37,778 nt of DNA from Ureibacillus massiliensis 4400831 = CIP 108448 = CCUG 49529 (GTDB lineage: Bacteria; Bacillota; Bacilli; Bacillales_A; Planococcaceae), in contig NZ_JPVQ01000035.1 of assembly GCF_000772965.1 (NCBI RefSeq), positions 1 through 37,778 of the forward strand, in the 5' to 3' direction. The number at the start of each line of letters is the position of its first letter. Position 1 is the first letter of the stretch. Positions 16,979 through 24,879 of this stretch are shown one piece after another. Under the pieces are notes generated by a model, which saw only the letters and a program-made list of their open reading frames with translations, was not told the origin of the DNA and did not search any database. A program made the position numbers and the translations under genes.

Positions 16979-17694
16979 CTACGAATCACCTCTTTTCTGG
17001 AAAGGAGCAAGGTAGAAAGAGACATAAGTATGATCGTCAAGACAATAGCTTTTAGTATAAATAATAGATGACCATCCCCAAAGAGGAATATAATAACTGT
17101 TGCAAATTGCTCTTCTAGTGAGTTAATAATGGCAATCCAAAGTCCAATAATGACAATCCCTAAAATTTTAGAGAAGCTAAATAGCGCTCCTACAAAAAAA
17201 CCACTGAATGCGGCTAACAATAAAATAGAAAAGGATACCAATACTTGAATTGGATTAATTAATAAGCCATCAGCAATTAATTCAACCTGAGTAACTAACT
17301 GGATTGACACTCCGAAAATATAGAGAGACATGATTGTTATAAGTGTAGCAATGAAACTATAAAAAATTAACAAGATTGAATTAGAAATGGTTGAAATAAT
17401 TCTAGTCGTAACAAACGCAAAATCATCTTGAAGATAATCCATCCTCTGTAAAAGCAGAGCTGTGATGAAAGCCCAAATACATGCAATAAAAACCATCACG
17501 TCTAAGCTATAAAAGTGGATGCTTAGGTGGATACCATTAAACCCCGTTCCAGACATGCTACTTGCATTAAACCCTAGAAAAGCAATGATGACTTGAATGA
17601 AAATCAATGTATTAAGCGCCTGACTATGAGCACTTAATTTCCACTTCACTTGCTTCCATAGTACCTGAGAAAAAGAAAAACTATTTAAAGACAT
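16975..17694 (-). CDS. ABC transporter permease subunit
   Basis: This protein of about 239 residues has six hydrophobic segments (beginning near residues 30, 50, 100, 150, 170 and 210) with short loops, the layout of the membrane subunit in small GntR-linked ABC transporters of Firmicutes. An upstream TTG at 17700 is in frame, but the ATG at 17692-17694 lies eight bases after AAGGGGGG and is favoured. It overlaps the ATP-binding gene by 14 bases and the next gene by four, so the operon is tightly coupled. The substrate is unknown; related Bacillus systems (ytr, yhc) respond to cell-wall antibiotics. Confidence 0.8.
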   Translation of the reverse strand: MSLNSFSFSQVLWKQVKWKLSAHSQALNTLIFIQVIIAFLGFNASSMSGTGFNGIHLSIHFYSLDVMVFIACIWAFITALLLQRMDYLQDDFAFVTTRIISTISNSILLIFYSFIATLITIMSLYIFGVSIQLVTQVELIADGLLINPIQVLVSFSILLLAAFSGFFVGALFSFSKILGIVIIGLWIAIINSLEEQFATVIIFLFGDGHLLFILKAIVLTIILMSLSTLLLSRKEVIRR

Positions 17695-18574
17695 CGTCAA
17701 TTCCCCCCTTCGTTGATTTAGTTAAATATTGATAAACTTCGCTTGCAGATACGGGCTGAATGGTAATCCCTGCATTCATTAATTGTTCTTTATGGGTATT
17801 CATTGCAGTTGTTTCAATTACTATTTCACTTCTGATTGCAGCTTCTTTTTCAAATACAATTTCAGTGTTTTGAATAATCTCTTTAATTAGCTCTTTAGAA
17901 CCAACTAATCTTACAAAAAGTTCCTTAACCTCATCTAAAGGTGCATGTAGGATGACTTGCCCTTGATCAACTAATAAAATTTCCTCTAGTAAATGTTCAA
18001 TCTCCTGTAGGTAGTGGCTTGAAATAATCATGGTTCTCGGAAATGCGATATATTCTTTTAAAATCGCACGGTACATATCAAAACGAATTGACTCATCCAT
18101 TCCATTCATAGGTTCATCTAATAAGGTAATCTTACATCTAGTCGCAAGTCCGTAGATTAAGTTAAATGTTGATTTTTGCCCTTTAGATAAACTATAATGA
18201 TGAGCCTTTTCAGAAATATTTGCATAAGCAAGTAGTCGGCGTGCCAAATCATCGTTCCAGTTAATATAAAAGTCCTTTGCCATTTTAAAAATCTCATCTA
18301 ATGTAAAAATAGGGGGAAAAGACATCGTATCTTCGATAAAGATTAAATTTGCAGCAACCTTTAAATTATTAAAGGGCTGTTCTCCGAAAATTTCGACGGA
18401 ACCCTTCGTTTGTTTCAAATGTCCAGCTAGTATTTTGAGTAACGTTGATTTCCCCACGCCATTTCGTCCAATTAGCCCGATAATTTTTCCTTCGTCTATG
18501 GAACAAGATAGATTCTTTAAAACTCCAGTACTTCGAAAGTTTTTCGTTACTTCCTTACAGACTATGACAGACAT
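17681..18574 (-). CDS. ABC transporter ATP-binding protein
   Basis: This 297-residue protein has a complete nucleotide-binding domain: Walker A GRNGVGKST (36-44), signature LSKGQ (129-133), Walker B KITLLDEP (148-155) with catalytic Glu in DEP, and a switch His in ISSHYLQEIEHL (about 190-201). The C-terminal 80 residues form an extra domain seen in GntR-linked ABC exporters. It starts at ATG 18572-18574. Its ribosome site (GGGAGGGG) is embedded in the last codons of the GntR gene, four bases separating the two frames, so its synthesis should be coupled to the regulator. It energises the downstream permease. Confidence 0.92.
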   Translation of the reverse strand: MSVIVCKEVTKNFRSTGVLKNLSCSIDEGKIIGLIGRNGVGKSTLLKILAGHLKQTKGSVEIFGEQPFNNLKVAANLIFIEDTMSFPPIFTLDEIFKMAKDFYINWNDDLARRLLAYANISEKAHHYSLSKGQKSTFNLIYGLATRCKITLLDEPMNGMDESIRFDMYRAILKEYIAFPRTMIISSHYLQEIEHLLEEILLVDQGQVILHAPLDEVKELFVRLVGSKELIKEIIQNTEIVFEKEAAIRSEIVIETTAMNTHKEQLMNAGITIQPVSASEVYQYLTKSTKGGIDDVFK

Positions 18575-18577
18575 CCA

Positions 18578-18949
18578 TTACCCCTCCCTTTGCACCTTTT
18601 TAATTAGATTAATTAACTCCTCATCTGACACAAATAATCTTTTTGCCTCTAATACAATTTCCTTCGCAAGCATAGTTAATTTTTCATCTCTTCTCTTTGC
18701 TAAAATTAATTCTTTTGCGCCTTCCTGAACAAACATGCCAAGTCCCCTTTTTTTGTACAAAATGTTGCTCTCAAGCAATATCGTAAGGCCTTTTCCAGCG
18801 GTGGCTGGATTAATATTAAACATTTCTGCTAGCTGATATTGAGAAAAAACTTTTCCATCCGTTGTAAGTCGGTCCGCTAATATTTCATTTTCAATCCAAT
18901 CCGCGATTTGAACATAAATAGGTGTTGTACTATCAGCATTAAGATTCAA
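18578..18949 (-). CDS. GntR-family regulator (YtrA/YhcF type)
   Basis: This 123-residue regulator has a winged helix-turn-helix over residues 10-75 (TPIYVQIADWIENEIL, then FSQYQLAEMFNINPATAGKGLTILL) and only a short helical tail, as in the YtrA subfamily of GntR proteins, which lack a large ligand domain. It starts at TTG (18947-18949), five bases after GGGAGGGG. It is the first gene of the operon and most likely represses its own promoter through the inverted repeat at 18986-19009; in the family, repression is lifted by certain antibiotics or envelope stress. The inducer here is unknown. Confidence 0.92.
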   Translation of the reverse strand: MNLNADSTTPIYVQIADWIENEILADRLTTDGKVFSQYQLAEMFNINPATAGKGLTILLESNILYKKRGLGMFVQEGAKELILAKRRDEKLTMLAKEIVLEAKRLFVSDEELINLIKKVQREG

Positions 18950-18985
18950 TATTGCCCCTCCCTTCCGAGTAGCTATAGAATTTTT

Positions 18986-19009
18986 AGTACATTAGTGTTG
19001 TAATGCACT
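18986..19009 (-). promoter_or_regulatory. probable operator of the GntR repressor
   Basis: A 24-bp inverted repeat (AGTACATTA and TAATGCACT arms with a short spacer; one mismatch) overlaps the -10 and the start region of the operon promoter. YtrA-type proteins bind inverted repeats with AGTGTA/TACACT-like arms, so the position and form fit autorepression. Confidence 0.7.
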
Positions 19010-19035
19010 ATATAATAATTTATGTGCTTTGTCAA
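19007..19035 (-). promoter_or_regulatory. sigma-A promoter of the GntR/ABC operon
   Basis: Read on the minus strand: TTGACA (19030-19035), 17-base spacer, TATAGT (19007-19012). The -10 overlaps the operator arm. The start codon lies about 58 bases downstream of the -10. Confidence 0.85.
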
Positions 19036-19093
19036 TTTTTTCTATAGATTTTTTCCAGTCACTTATTTGTATTGCTCTTAAAATGAGTAAAAC

Positions 19094-19270
19094 TTATCCA
19101 CAGATTTTAGATAATTAAGAAAATTGTCAACATACTCCACAGCTTTATCCTCAATTCATCATCTTGTCCACAGCCTAATCGACAAATTTTCATCAAAAAA
19201 TAAAAATATCCACAAAACAAGAAAAAAACATCAGCATTTTTAATGATGAATAGTTTTTCACTGTGGATAT
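19094..19270. promoter_or_regulatory. cluster of DnaA-box-like sequences
   Basis: Against TTATCCACA: perfect at 19094-19102; one mismatch at 19145-19153 (TTATCCTCA), 19164-19172 (TTGTCCACA), 19206-19214 (ATATCCACA) and, on the minus strand, 19262-19270; two mismatches at 19133-19141 (TACTCCACA). Six boxes in 177 bases of non-coding DNA, between the divergent GntR operon and the DUF421 gene. No dnaA, dnaN or AT-rich unwinding element is nearby, so this is not an obvious origin; a DnaA-titration or DnaA-regulated site is more likely. Confidence 0.6.
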
Positions 19271-19413
19271 CTTTTTAATTTGTTATCTAGCTTGTTTGGT
19301 AGATTGTTGATGATTTCGGCTATTTTATTTTGGTTACATCTCATTATTTTAAAAAAACTTCCGCATACTGTTTCATTCTTTCGCAAAAGCTATTATAGAA
19401 AGGAGCAAAAATT

Positions 19414-20133
19414 GTGCAAGGATTTCAAGAAGTTCATTTTTGGGAAATGATTCTCCGTTCTACATTATCTTTCTTCACAATTCTTGTACTTGCAAGAGTT
19501 ATTGGAAAAAAACAGCTTAGTCAACTAACCTTTTTTCACTATATAACGGGAATCACCATTGGATCGATTGCTGCAAATCTTTCTACTCAGTATGAACTAG
19601 ATTATTGGGATGGCTTTATTTCGCTTATTTGGTGGGCATTACTGACTTTAATAATTAGCTATATTACATTAAAATCTTCAAAAGCACGTGTGTTTTTTGA
19701 TGACCGGCCAACTATTTTAATTCAAAATGGGGTTCTTCTAAAGAATGGTATGAAGAAGGCGAGACTCCATGCGGATGAGCTTTCAATGCTATTAAGAGAA
19801 CAAGGTATATTTTCCTTCAACGAAGTACTCTATGCAGTTTTTGAAACGAATGGGGAGTTAAGTGTTCTTAAAAAACCTGCTAATAGTTTTGCTACGAAGC
19901 AGGATGTAAAAGGAAACCTTACACCGCCAACCTATATGCCCACTATGTTAATTACTGATGGAAAGATCATTCATAAAAATTTAAAAGAATTGAATTTAAC
20001 TGAAGATTGGTTATTAAAAGAACTAAATAAATACAATATCCAAAATCTCGGAGATGTATTTTTTGCACAAATTCTTGAGAATGGGTCCTTGTATATTTGT
20101 TTAAATAATGAAGATGGCAAGGGGGACCATTAA
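19414..20133 (+). CDS. DUF421 membrane protein (YetF-like)
   Basis: This 239-residue protein has three hydrophobic segments at the N-terminus (about 11-27, 40-56 and 66-85) and a soluble part of two small alpha/beta repeats, as in the YetF/YcaP (DUF421) family. Conserved family features are ARVIGKKQLSQLTFFHYITGITIGS (25-49), RPTILIQNGVLLKNGMKKARL (about 102-122) and ELSMLLREQGIFSFNEVLYAVFETNGELSV (about 125-154). Family members are common in spore-formers; their biochemical role is not settled. The start is GTG (19414-19416), eight bases after AAAGGAG. A terminator overlaps its end. Confidence 0.9.
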   Translation: MQGFQEVHFWEMILRSTLSFFTILVLARVIGKKQLSQLTFFHYITGITIGSIAANLSTQYELDYWDGFISLIWWALLTLIISYITLKSSKARVFFDDRPTILIQNGVLLKNGMKKARLHADELSMLLREQGIFSFNEVLYAVFETNGELSVLKKPANSFATKQDVKGNLTPPTYMPTMLITDGKIIHKNLKELNLTEDWLLKELNKYNIQNLGDVFFAQILENGSLYICLNNEDGKGDH

Positions 20134-20150
20134 CTATTTACCCCTTGCCA
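20115..20150. terminator. terminator overlapping the end of the DUF421 gene
   Basis: TGGCAAGGGG (20115-20124) pairs perfectly with CCCCTTGCCA (20141-20150), followed by CTTTT. The stop codon lies in the loop. It may also stop the convergent CBS gene. Confidence 0.8.
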
Positions 20151-20153
20151 CTT

Positions 20154-20861
20154 TTAATCCACCTTCATAATATCAATTGGTGTTACCATTCCTATTAATT
20201 TTTGATACGGTTTGCCATGCTCAGTAATTAATAAAGCCTCGTATCTTTTCCCACGTTCAACTCCCTGTTTAAACATCTCCTCCGCATCATAAATCGTCAT
20301 GTATCGACTTACAAATTTATAATTCACCCGATTTTTTTCGTGATGTAAAATGTCATTTAAACTCCATCTTTTATTCGGTATATGTTGTTCCGCTTCTATC
20401 GTTGAAGCAAGCCAGTTAGTTATTCCTACAGTCGTCACAAGTCCTTTAAATTCTTCTTTTGCGTAAACGGGAAATTGGGTAAACTTCTTTTGCCGAATCA
20501 CTTGGAGCAGGTATTTAATAGAATCTGTAGTCTGTAATGTTAATACCTTCTTATGGAACGCTTGTCCAACTAATTTTGGCTTTGTTAGAACATGATCGAT
20601 ATGTTCTATTTTATGTACGACTTTCAAATGAGGTTCTGCTATTACAAATTCTGCTGATGTACGATGATGTACGATCGCATTTCGGAGATCACCAAAGGTT
20701 CGCAAATCATCTTCATATTTACGAACTAATACACTCTTCTTTTTTGCCTGTTCAATTAATCTATAAAAAGGCACATGTTCTTTCGTTCCAATCATGTCTC
20801 TTAATGTATAAGTAATACGATTATAGGCAATTAAAAATCTGTCAGAATTTTTTACTGTCAC
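20154..20861 (-). CDS. HEPN-like N-terminus plus CBS-domain pair
   Basis: This 235-residue cytoplasmic protein has two parts. Residues 1-80 are helical and end in FGDLRNAIVHHR; Arg60-x4-His65 fits the R-x4-6-H pattern of HEPN domains, which are often RNases. Residues 85-235 form two CBS motifs (LQTTDSIKYLLQVIRQKKFTQFPVY, KGLVTTVGITNWLAS, and MTIYDAEEMF to KLIGMVTPIDIMKVD), which usually bind adenine nucleotides. A nucleotide-sensing RNA-binding or RNA-cleaving protein is a possible reading, but HEPN is a loose fold match by eye. Translation starts at GTG (20859-20861), after GGAAGG. It is a single gene with no obvious partner or antitoxin. Confidence 0.75.
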   Translation of the reverse strand: MTVKNSDRFLIAYNRITYTLRDMIGTKEHVPFYRLIEQAKKKSVLVRKYEDDLRTFGDLRNAIVHHRTSAEFVIAEPHLKVVHKIEHIDHVLTKPKLVGQAFHKKVLTLQTTDSIKYLLQVIRQKKFTQFPVYAKEEFKGLVTTVGITNWLASTIEAEQHIPNKRWSLNDILHHEKNRVNYKFVSRYMTIYDAEEMFKQGVERGKRYEALLITEHGKPYQKLIGMVTPIDIMKVD

Positions 20862-20975
20862 GATTGCAACCTTCCTTCACTAAATTAACGGCTAAATCGA
20901 TTTATTTCGACGATAAACTCGATAACATATCCATTATATTCCTATATTTTCTTATTGATAAGTAACTTCTTACCT

Positions 20976-21012
20976 AAAAAAGCCACCAATGTTTCTTAAA
21001 AACATTGATGGC
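20976..21012 (-). terminator. terminator of the PfkB kinase gene
   Basis: GCCACCAATGTTT (20982-20994) pairs with AAACATTGATGGC (21000-21012, one G-T type mismatch). On the minus strand it is followed by six T. Confidence 0.88.
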
Positions 21013-21018
21013 CTCATA

Positions 21019-21957
21019 TTATAAACGTGATTTTATTTCATCGTAACAAGGTAAAGCTGTGAGTGCCCCTAGCTTCGTTGCAGCTAAGGCTCCTAAATGA
21101 TTCGCAAAACGTACACATTTATCCATATCTTCATGTGTTGAAGGTACACCATTAAAATGAACATAACGCAATATACCTGCCATAAAAGCATCCCCTGCTC
21201 CTGTAGTATCAACAGGTTCAACTTTTTCTGTTGGAATATGTGTTACTTCACCATTAAAGATGGCATATGTTCCATGTTCCCCAACGGTTATTAAAATAAT
21301 AGGGATATCCCATTTTTTAAGAGCTGTTAATCCACTTTGCAAAGTTTCTGTTTCTGTTAAAAACAGCAGTTCTTCATCTGACAGTTTTAAAATATCCGTT
21401 GACTCAAAAAATGACATGATCGTACTTCGACAAATATGCTCGCTCTTCCATCGTAGTGGACGAATATTCGCATCAACAGCAATAATTACATCATTTTTTA
21501 ATGCTAGTTCTACCCCTTTTCGAGTAGTTTCAAGAGCTGTCGGATGAAACATTGTTCCAGAACAAATATTAAATACCGATGCTTTTTGGAATGCTTCCTC
21601 ATTTAATTGTTCAGGGCACACCTGTAAATCAGGCGTTTCGTCAACATAATCCTTAAAAATACGTTCATTGTCTTCTGTTAAGTGAACATAAACACCACTT
21701 ACTCTTTTTTCCGGGGCATAAATAGAATAATTCAGATTCACGCCTTCTTTTATAATTTCTGAGCGAACAAAACTTGAAGTTTCATCTTCACCGGATATCG
21801 TAATTAATGCAGAAGGAGTACCAATCCTACTAGCACCGGCAGCAACATTAATCGTTGCCCCTCCTAAAAATTTTGTAAAAGATGTATTTGATTTATCATC
21901 TGCTATGTAATCCACAAAAGCATCGCCATAAACTAGGACAAATTCTTTTTGAAGCAT
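21019..21957 (-). CDS. PfkB-family sugar kinase (fructokinase-like)
   Basis: This 312-residue ATP-dependent kinase of the ribokinase fold has the sugar-binding start VLVYGDAFVDYIAD, the glycine-rich FLGGATINVAAGASRIG (about 29-45), and the C-terminal signature PVDTTGAGDAFMAGIL (about 248-263) with the catalytic Asp in GAGDAF. The length and the VDANIRPLRW segment in the middle match bacterial fructokinases and related carbohydrate kinases. The substrate cannot be fixed: no phosphotransferase or sucrose gene is adjacent. The ATG lies ten bases after GGAGGT. Transcribed alone. Confidence 0.87.
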   Translation of the reverse strand: MLQKEFVLVYGDAFVDYIADDKSNTSFTKFLGGATINVAAGASRIGTPSALITISGEDETSSFVRSEIIKEGVNLNYSIYAPEKRVSGVYVHLTEDNERIFKDYVDETPDLQVCPEQLNEEAFQKASVFNICSGTMFHPTALETTRKGVELALKNDVIIAVDANIRPLRWKSEHICRSTIMSFFESTDILKLSDEELLFLTETETLQSGLTALKKWDIPIILITVGEHGTYAIFNGEVTHIPTEKVEPVDTTGAGDAFMAGILRYVHFNGVPSTHEDMDKCVRFANHLGALAATKLGALTALPCYDEIKSRL

Positions 21958-22299
21958 AAGCTGTTAAACCTCCGAAAAGTTACTTTATATAATTTATCAT
22001 AAAAATCTGCTAATCATTAAATTTCACATAATTCAAACACCAATTTTTTGTTACACTTTATCACGAAAGAACTAGATAAAATAGAGTCCGTTATTAAGCA
22101 TTGTAAAATGTCATTTATCTGATTTTGAATCACTAAGCTAAATGATGAATTGGGAGTTTAAAAGTTTGAACGTAATTTTAATAGACTTCGAAAATACGTA
22201 GTTTATTTAATATTGGGTTTTAACAATGGGGTGATAGACTATATCAATAAACTATTTTATCATATTGTTAAAACACGAATCTAGAAAGTGGTATCCAAC
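21958..22299. other. intergenic region between divergent genes
   Basis: This AT-rich spacer between the PfkB kinase gene and the EamA transporter gene must hold two promoters; I see no clear -35/-10 pair, no operator and no structured RNA. The ribosome sites are GGAGGT for the kinase and AGAAAGTGG for the transporter. Confidence 0.5.
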
Positions 22300-23199
22300 A
22301 TGAAATACAGTTTTATTTATCCACTACTTATTGTTCTTGCATCAAGTAGCTATGGAATTCTTTCAACCATTATAAAAGTTGCAATGGCACATGGATTTAC
22401 TTCACATGAGGCTGTTACGAGCCAATATGTAATTGGCTTTTTATTAATATTATTTTTATTTTTAATTACACAAAAATCCTTTCCTAAACTTAATAGAAGA
22501 GCATTTTTAACCATCGTCGGCGCAGGATTATTTACAGGTACAACAGGAATTGTTTATGGAGAATCTTTAAATTATTTACCTGCATCACTTGCAGTAGTGT
22601 TACTATTTCAATTTACTTGGATTGGGATGCTTATAGATTGTATTATCCGAAAAAGATATCCTAATAAAGCAGAAGCATACGGGCTTGTATTTTTGTTTTT
22701 AGGAACAATTTTAGCAGCAGGTTTAATCGATGTGAATTTATCCAATATTCCATGGCAAGGTTGGGTCTTTGGATTTGCTGCTGCTGTTAGCTTTGCAATC
22801 TTTATCCAATTTAACTCCTTACCTGTGGAGGGAATCTCAACCATTACACGTACAATGATGATGTCGTTTATTGCACTAATCATTGTGAGTATTTTTTTGT
22901 CACCAGAGATTATATGGAATGGGAAATTATTTGGTGAAAATTTATGGTTATACGGTCTCATTTTAGGTTTCTTTGGTATTATTTTTCCGATACAACTGTT
23001 CTCTATAGCTGCTCCTAAGGTTGGGGGAGGCTTAACATCTATATTAAGCGCGACAGAATTACCAGTAGCAGTACTCGTTTCCGTTGTTGTTTTGCATGAA
23101 TCATTAACCATCCTGCAAATCGTTGGCATTGTATTTGTCTTAAGCGGTATGATTCTACCAACTGTTATAGCCCAAAAGAAAAATTCGGTTTTACATTAA
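22300..23199 (+). CDS. EamA/DMT-superfamily transporter
   Basis: This protein of about 299 residues has ten hydrophobic segments in two homologous halves, as in the drug/metabolite transporter superfamily. The typical end of each half is visible: LNYLPASLAVVLLFQFTWIGML in the first, and the closing LTSILSATELPVAVLVSVVVLHESLTILQIVGIVFVLSGMI in the second. It may export amino acids or metabolites; substrate unknown. A GTG at 22288 lies in frame upstream, but its surroundings (AGAAAGTGG) form a good ribosome site eight bases before the ATG at 22300, which I take as the start. Confidence 0.85.
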   Translation: MKYSFIYPLLIVLASSSYGILSTIIKVAMAHGFTSHEAVTSQYVIGFLLILFLFLITQKSFPKLNRRAFLTIVGAGLFTGTTGIVYGESLNYLPASLAVVLLFQFTWIGMLIDCIIRKRYPNKAEAYGLVFLFLGTILAAGLIDVNLSNIPWQGWVFGFAAAVSFAIFIQFNSLPVEGISTITRTMMMSFIALIIVSIFLSPEIIWNGKLFGENLWLYGLILGFFGIIFPIQLFSIAAPKVGGGLTSILSATELPVAVLVSVVVLHESLTILQIVGIVFVLSGMILPTVIAQKKNSVLH

Positions 23200-23220
23200 C
23201 TATGTATAACCGGATTTTTT
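23184..23220 (+). terminator. terminator of the EamA gene
   Basis: An inverted repeat (23184-23196 with 23202-23214, one mismatch) covers the stop codon and is followed by six T. It separates this gene from the lyase/kinase pair downstream. Confidence 0.8.
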
Positions 23221-23361
23221 ATTTACGGGCGAATATCCGTAAAAGTTCATTAAATTTTTGCTATAGATCAATTTTTAAAAAATACTCGACTATTTTTTAG
23301 AGTCATTGTATTGTTAGCGTAAATAAAATACATATAGGCGTATTAACGGAGGCGACTCATT

Positions 23362-24879
23362 ATGTTACAGGATTACAAAAGTCGAATAAATGAACTTGAA
23401 GGTGATCAATTCCCTTCTAACAGCTATCGTCAAATGGTATTACAGCCTGCATATGAGGAAGCAAAAAAACATTTCCTGCACTCTATGATACAAATTCATA
23501 TTGCTCATTTAAAAATGCTTGAGGAACAGCAATTAATTACAAAAGAGGAAGCTCAAAAAATAGGAAAGGCAATTAAAAAATTAGACTTGGATTATTATGA
23601 AAGCCGAGATTATAATCCTCAATTTGAAGACTTATTTTTCCGTATTGAAAATAAATTAATAGAATTAGCAGGAGATATTGCTGGCAATCTGCATATTGGA
23701 AGAAGTAGAAATGATATGGGCATTGCTATATATCGAATGACCTTAAGAAAGAAGCTGCTGTTGTTAATGAATGAGCTGTTAGAACTACGTGCGTCATTGA
23801 TTGCATTTGCAGAGGATCATGTAGATACGGTCATGCTTGGCTACACACACACACAGCAAGCACAGCCTACCACTTTAGCTCATTATGTAAAAGCAGTGAT
23901 TGACCAATTGACACGTGACTTCAAACGGATGCAAGCTGCATATAGCACGCTCAACAGAAGTAGTATGGGAGCAGCAGCTTTAACAACAACTGGATTTAAA
24001 ATCAGTCGTGAAAGAATGGCTGAGCTACTAGCTTTTGATGATATTATTGAAAACGCATGGGATGCAGTGGCAGGTGCAGATTATATTGCTGAGCTGGCAA
24101 GTGTGATTCAACTTTCCGCTTTAAATCTTGGACGTACTTCTCAGGACTTTTTACAATGGGCGACTCAAGAATTTAACGCTTTTAAACTGGCTAGCCCTTA
24201 TGTTCAAGTTAGTTCTATCATGCCACAAAAGCGTAATCCGGTGTCCATTGAACATACACGTTCCTTACTATCGGCGGTTGTAGGGGATGCTTCTACTGTT
24301 CTTCAAATGATTCATAATACACCATTTGGAGATATTGTTGACACAGAGGATGATATGCAGCCCTATTTATGGCGCGCAATGGAACGATTGAGAGGTATCT
24401 ATAAACTCTTTGGTAGTTTAGTTGTCACGATGGAAGTAAATAAAGAAAAACTACGTAAACGAGCAGAAAATAGCTTTGCCAACGTAACAGAGCTTGCAGA
24501 TACACTCGTTCGTTCAGAAAAAATTTCTTTTAGACAATCCCATCGAATTGTTAGCAGCTGTGTTCGTGCATTACTTGATGCAAAGGAAGAATCCTTGGAT
24601 CGTTTAACTTGGGAATTAGCTAATGAAAAATCGAAAGAAATATTAGGAAAACCCCTTACAATACCTAAGGATACATTTTACCAAGCATTAAAGCCTGAGT
24701 ATTTTATTCATATACGTTCTATATATGGTGGACCCGCACCTGATACAATGCGAAATTCATTACTTCAAGCAAATGCTGTTACACCATTACTTGAAAATTG
24801 GATTAAAGATAAAGAGAATCGTATATTCCAATGTGAACAACAATTATCTTATTTTTTAGAAGGTTGGAATCAAAAATGA
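23362..24879 (+). CDS. argininosuccinate-lyase-like enzyme of the fumarase/aspartase superfamily
   Basis: This 505-residue protein has the superfamily signature SSIMPQKRNPVSIEH (284-298), with catalytic Ser284/285, and the argininosuccinate-lyase-type motif YTHTQQAQPTTLAH (161-174), where Thr162-His163 bind substrate. It has HIGRSRNDMG (111-120) where true argininosuccinate lyases usually have HT(G/A)RSRNDQ. It is about 40 residues longer than the usual enzyme (about 460). No argG or other arginine gene is near; instead it overlaps a BadF/BadG-type kinase by four bases. A lyase releasing fumarate from some N-succinyl compound is likely; arginine synthesis is less so. The ATG lies ten bases after CGGAGG. 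Confidence 0.85.
   Translation: MLQDYKSRINELEGDQFPSNSYRQMVLQPAYEEAKKHFLHSMIQIHIAHLKMLEEQQLITKEEAQKIGKAIKKLDLDYYESRDYNPQFEDLFFRIENKLIELAGDIAGNLHIGRSRNDMGIAIYRMTLRKKLLLLMNELLELRASLIAFAEDHVDTVMLGYTHTQQAQPTTLAHYVKAVIDQLTRDFKRMQAAYSTLNRSSMGAAALTTTGFKISRERMAELLAFDDIIENAWDAVAGADYIAELASVIQLSALNLGRTSQDFLQWATQEFNAFKLASPYVQVSSIMPQKRNPVSIEHTRSLLSAVVGDASTVLQMIHNTPFGDIVDTEDDMQPYLWRAMERLRGIYKLFGSLVVTMEVNKEKLRKRAENSFANVTELADTLVRSEKISFRQSHRIVSSCVRALLDAKEESLDRLTWELANEKSKEILGKPLTIPKDTFYQALKPEYFIHIRSIYGGPAPDTMRNSLLQANAVTPLLENWIKDKENRIFQCEQQLSYFLEGWNQK

Noticed and set aside
19094-19270. Chromosomal origin of replication
   Set aside because: DnaA boxes are present, but dnaA, dnaN, rpmH or recF genes are not adjacent and no typical unwinding element with DnaA-trio is seen.
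22608-23129. 173-codon minus-strand frame inside the EamA transporter gene
   Set aside because: It is antisense to a clear membrane transporter; its Pro/Lys-rich product is the usual mirror of hydrophobic codons.
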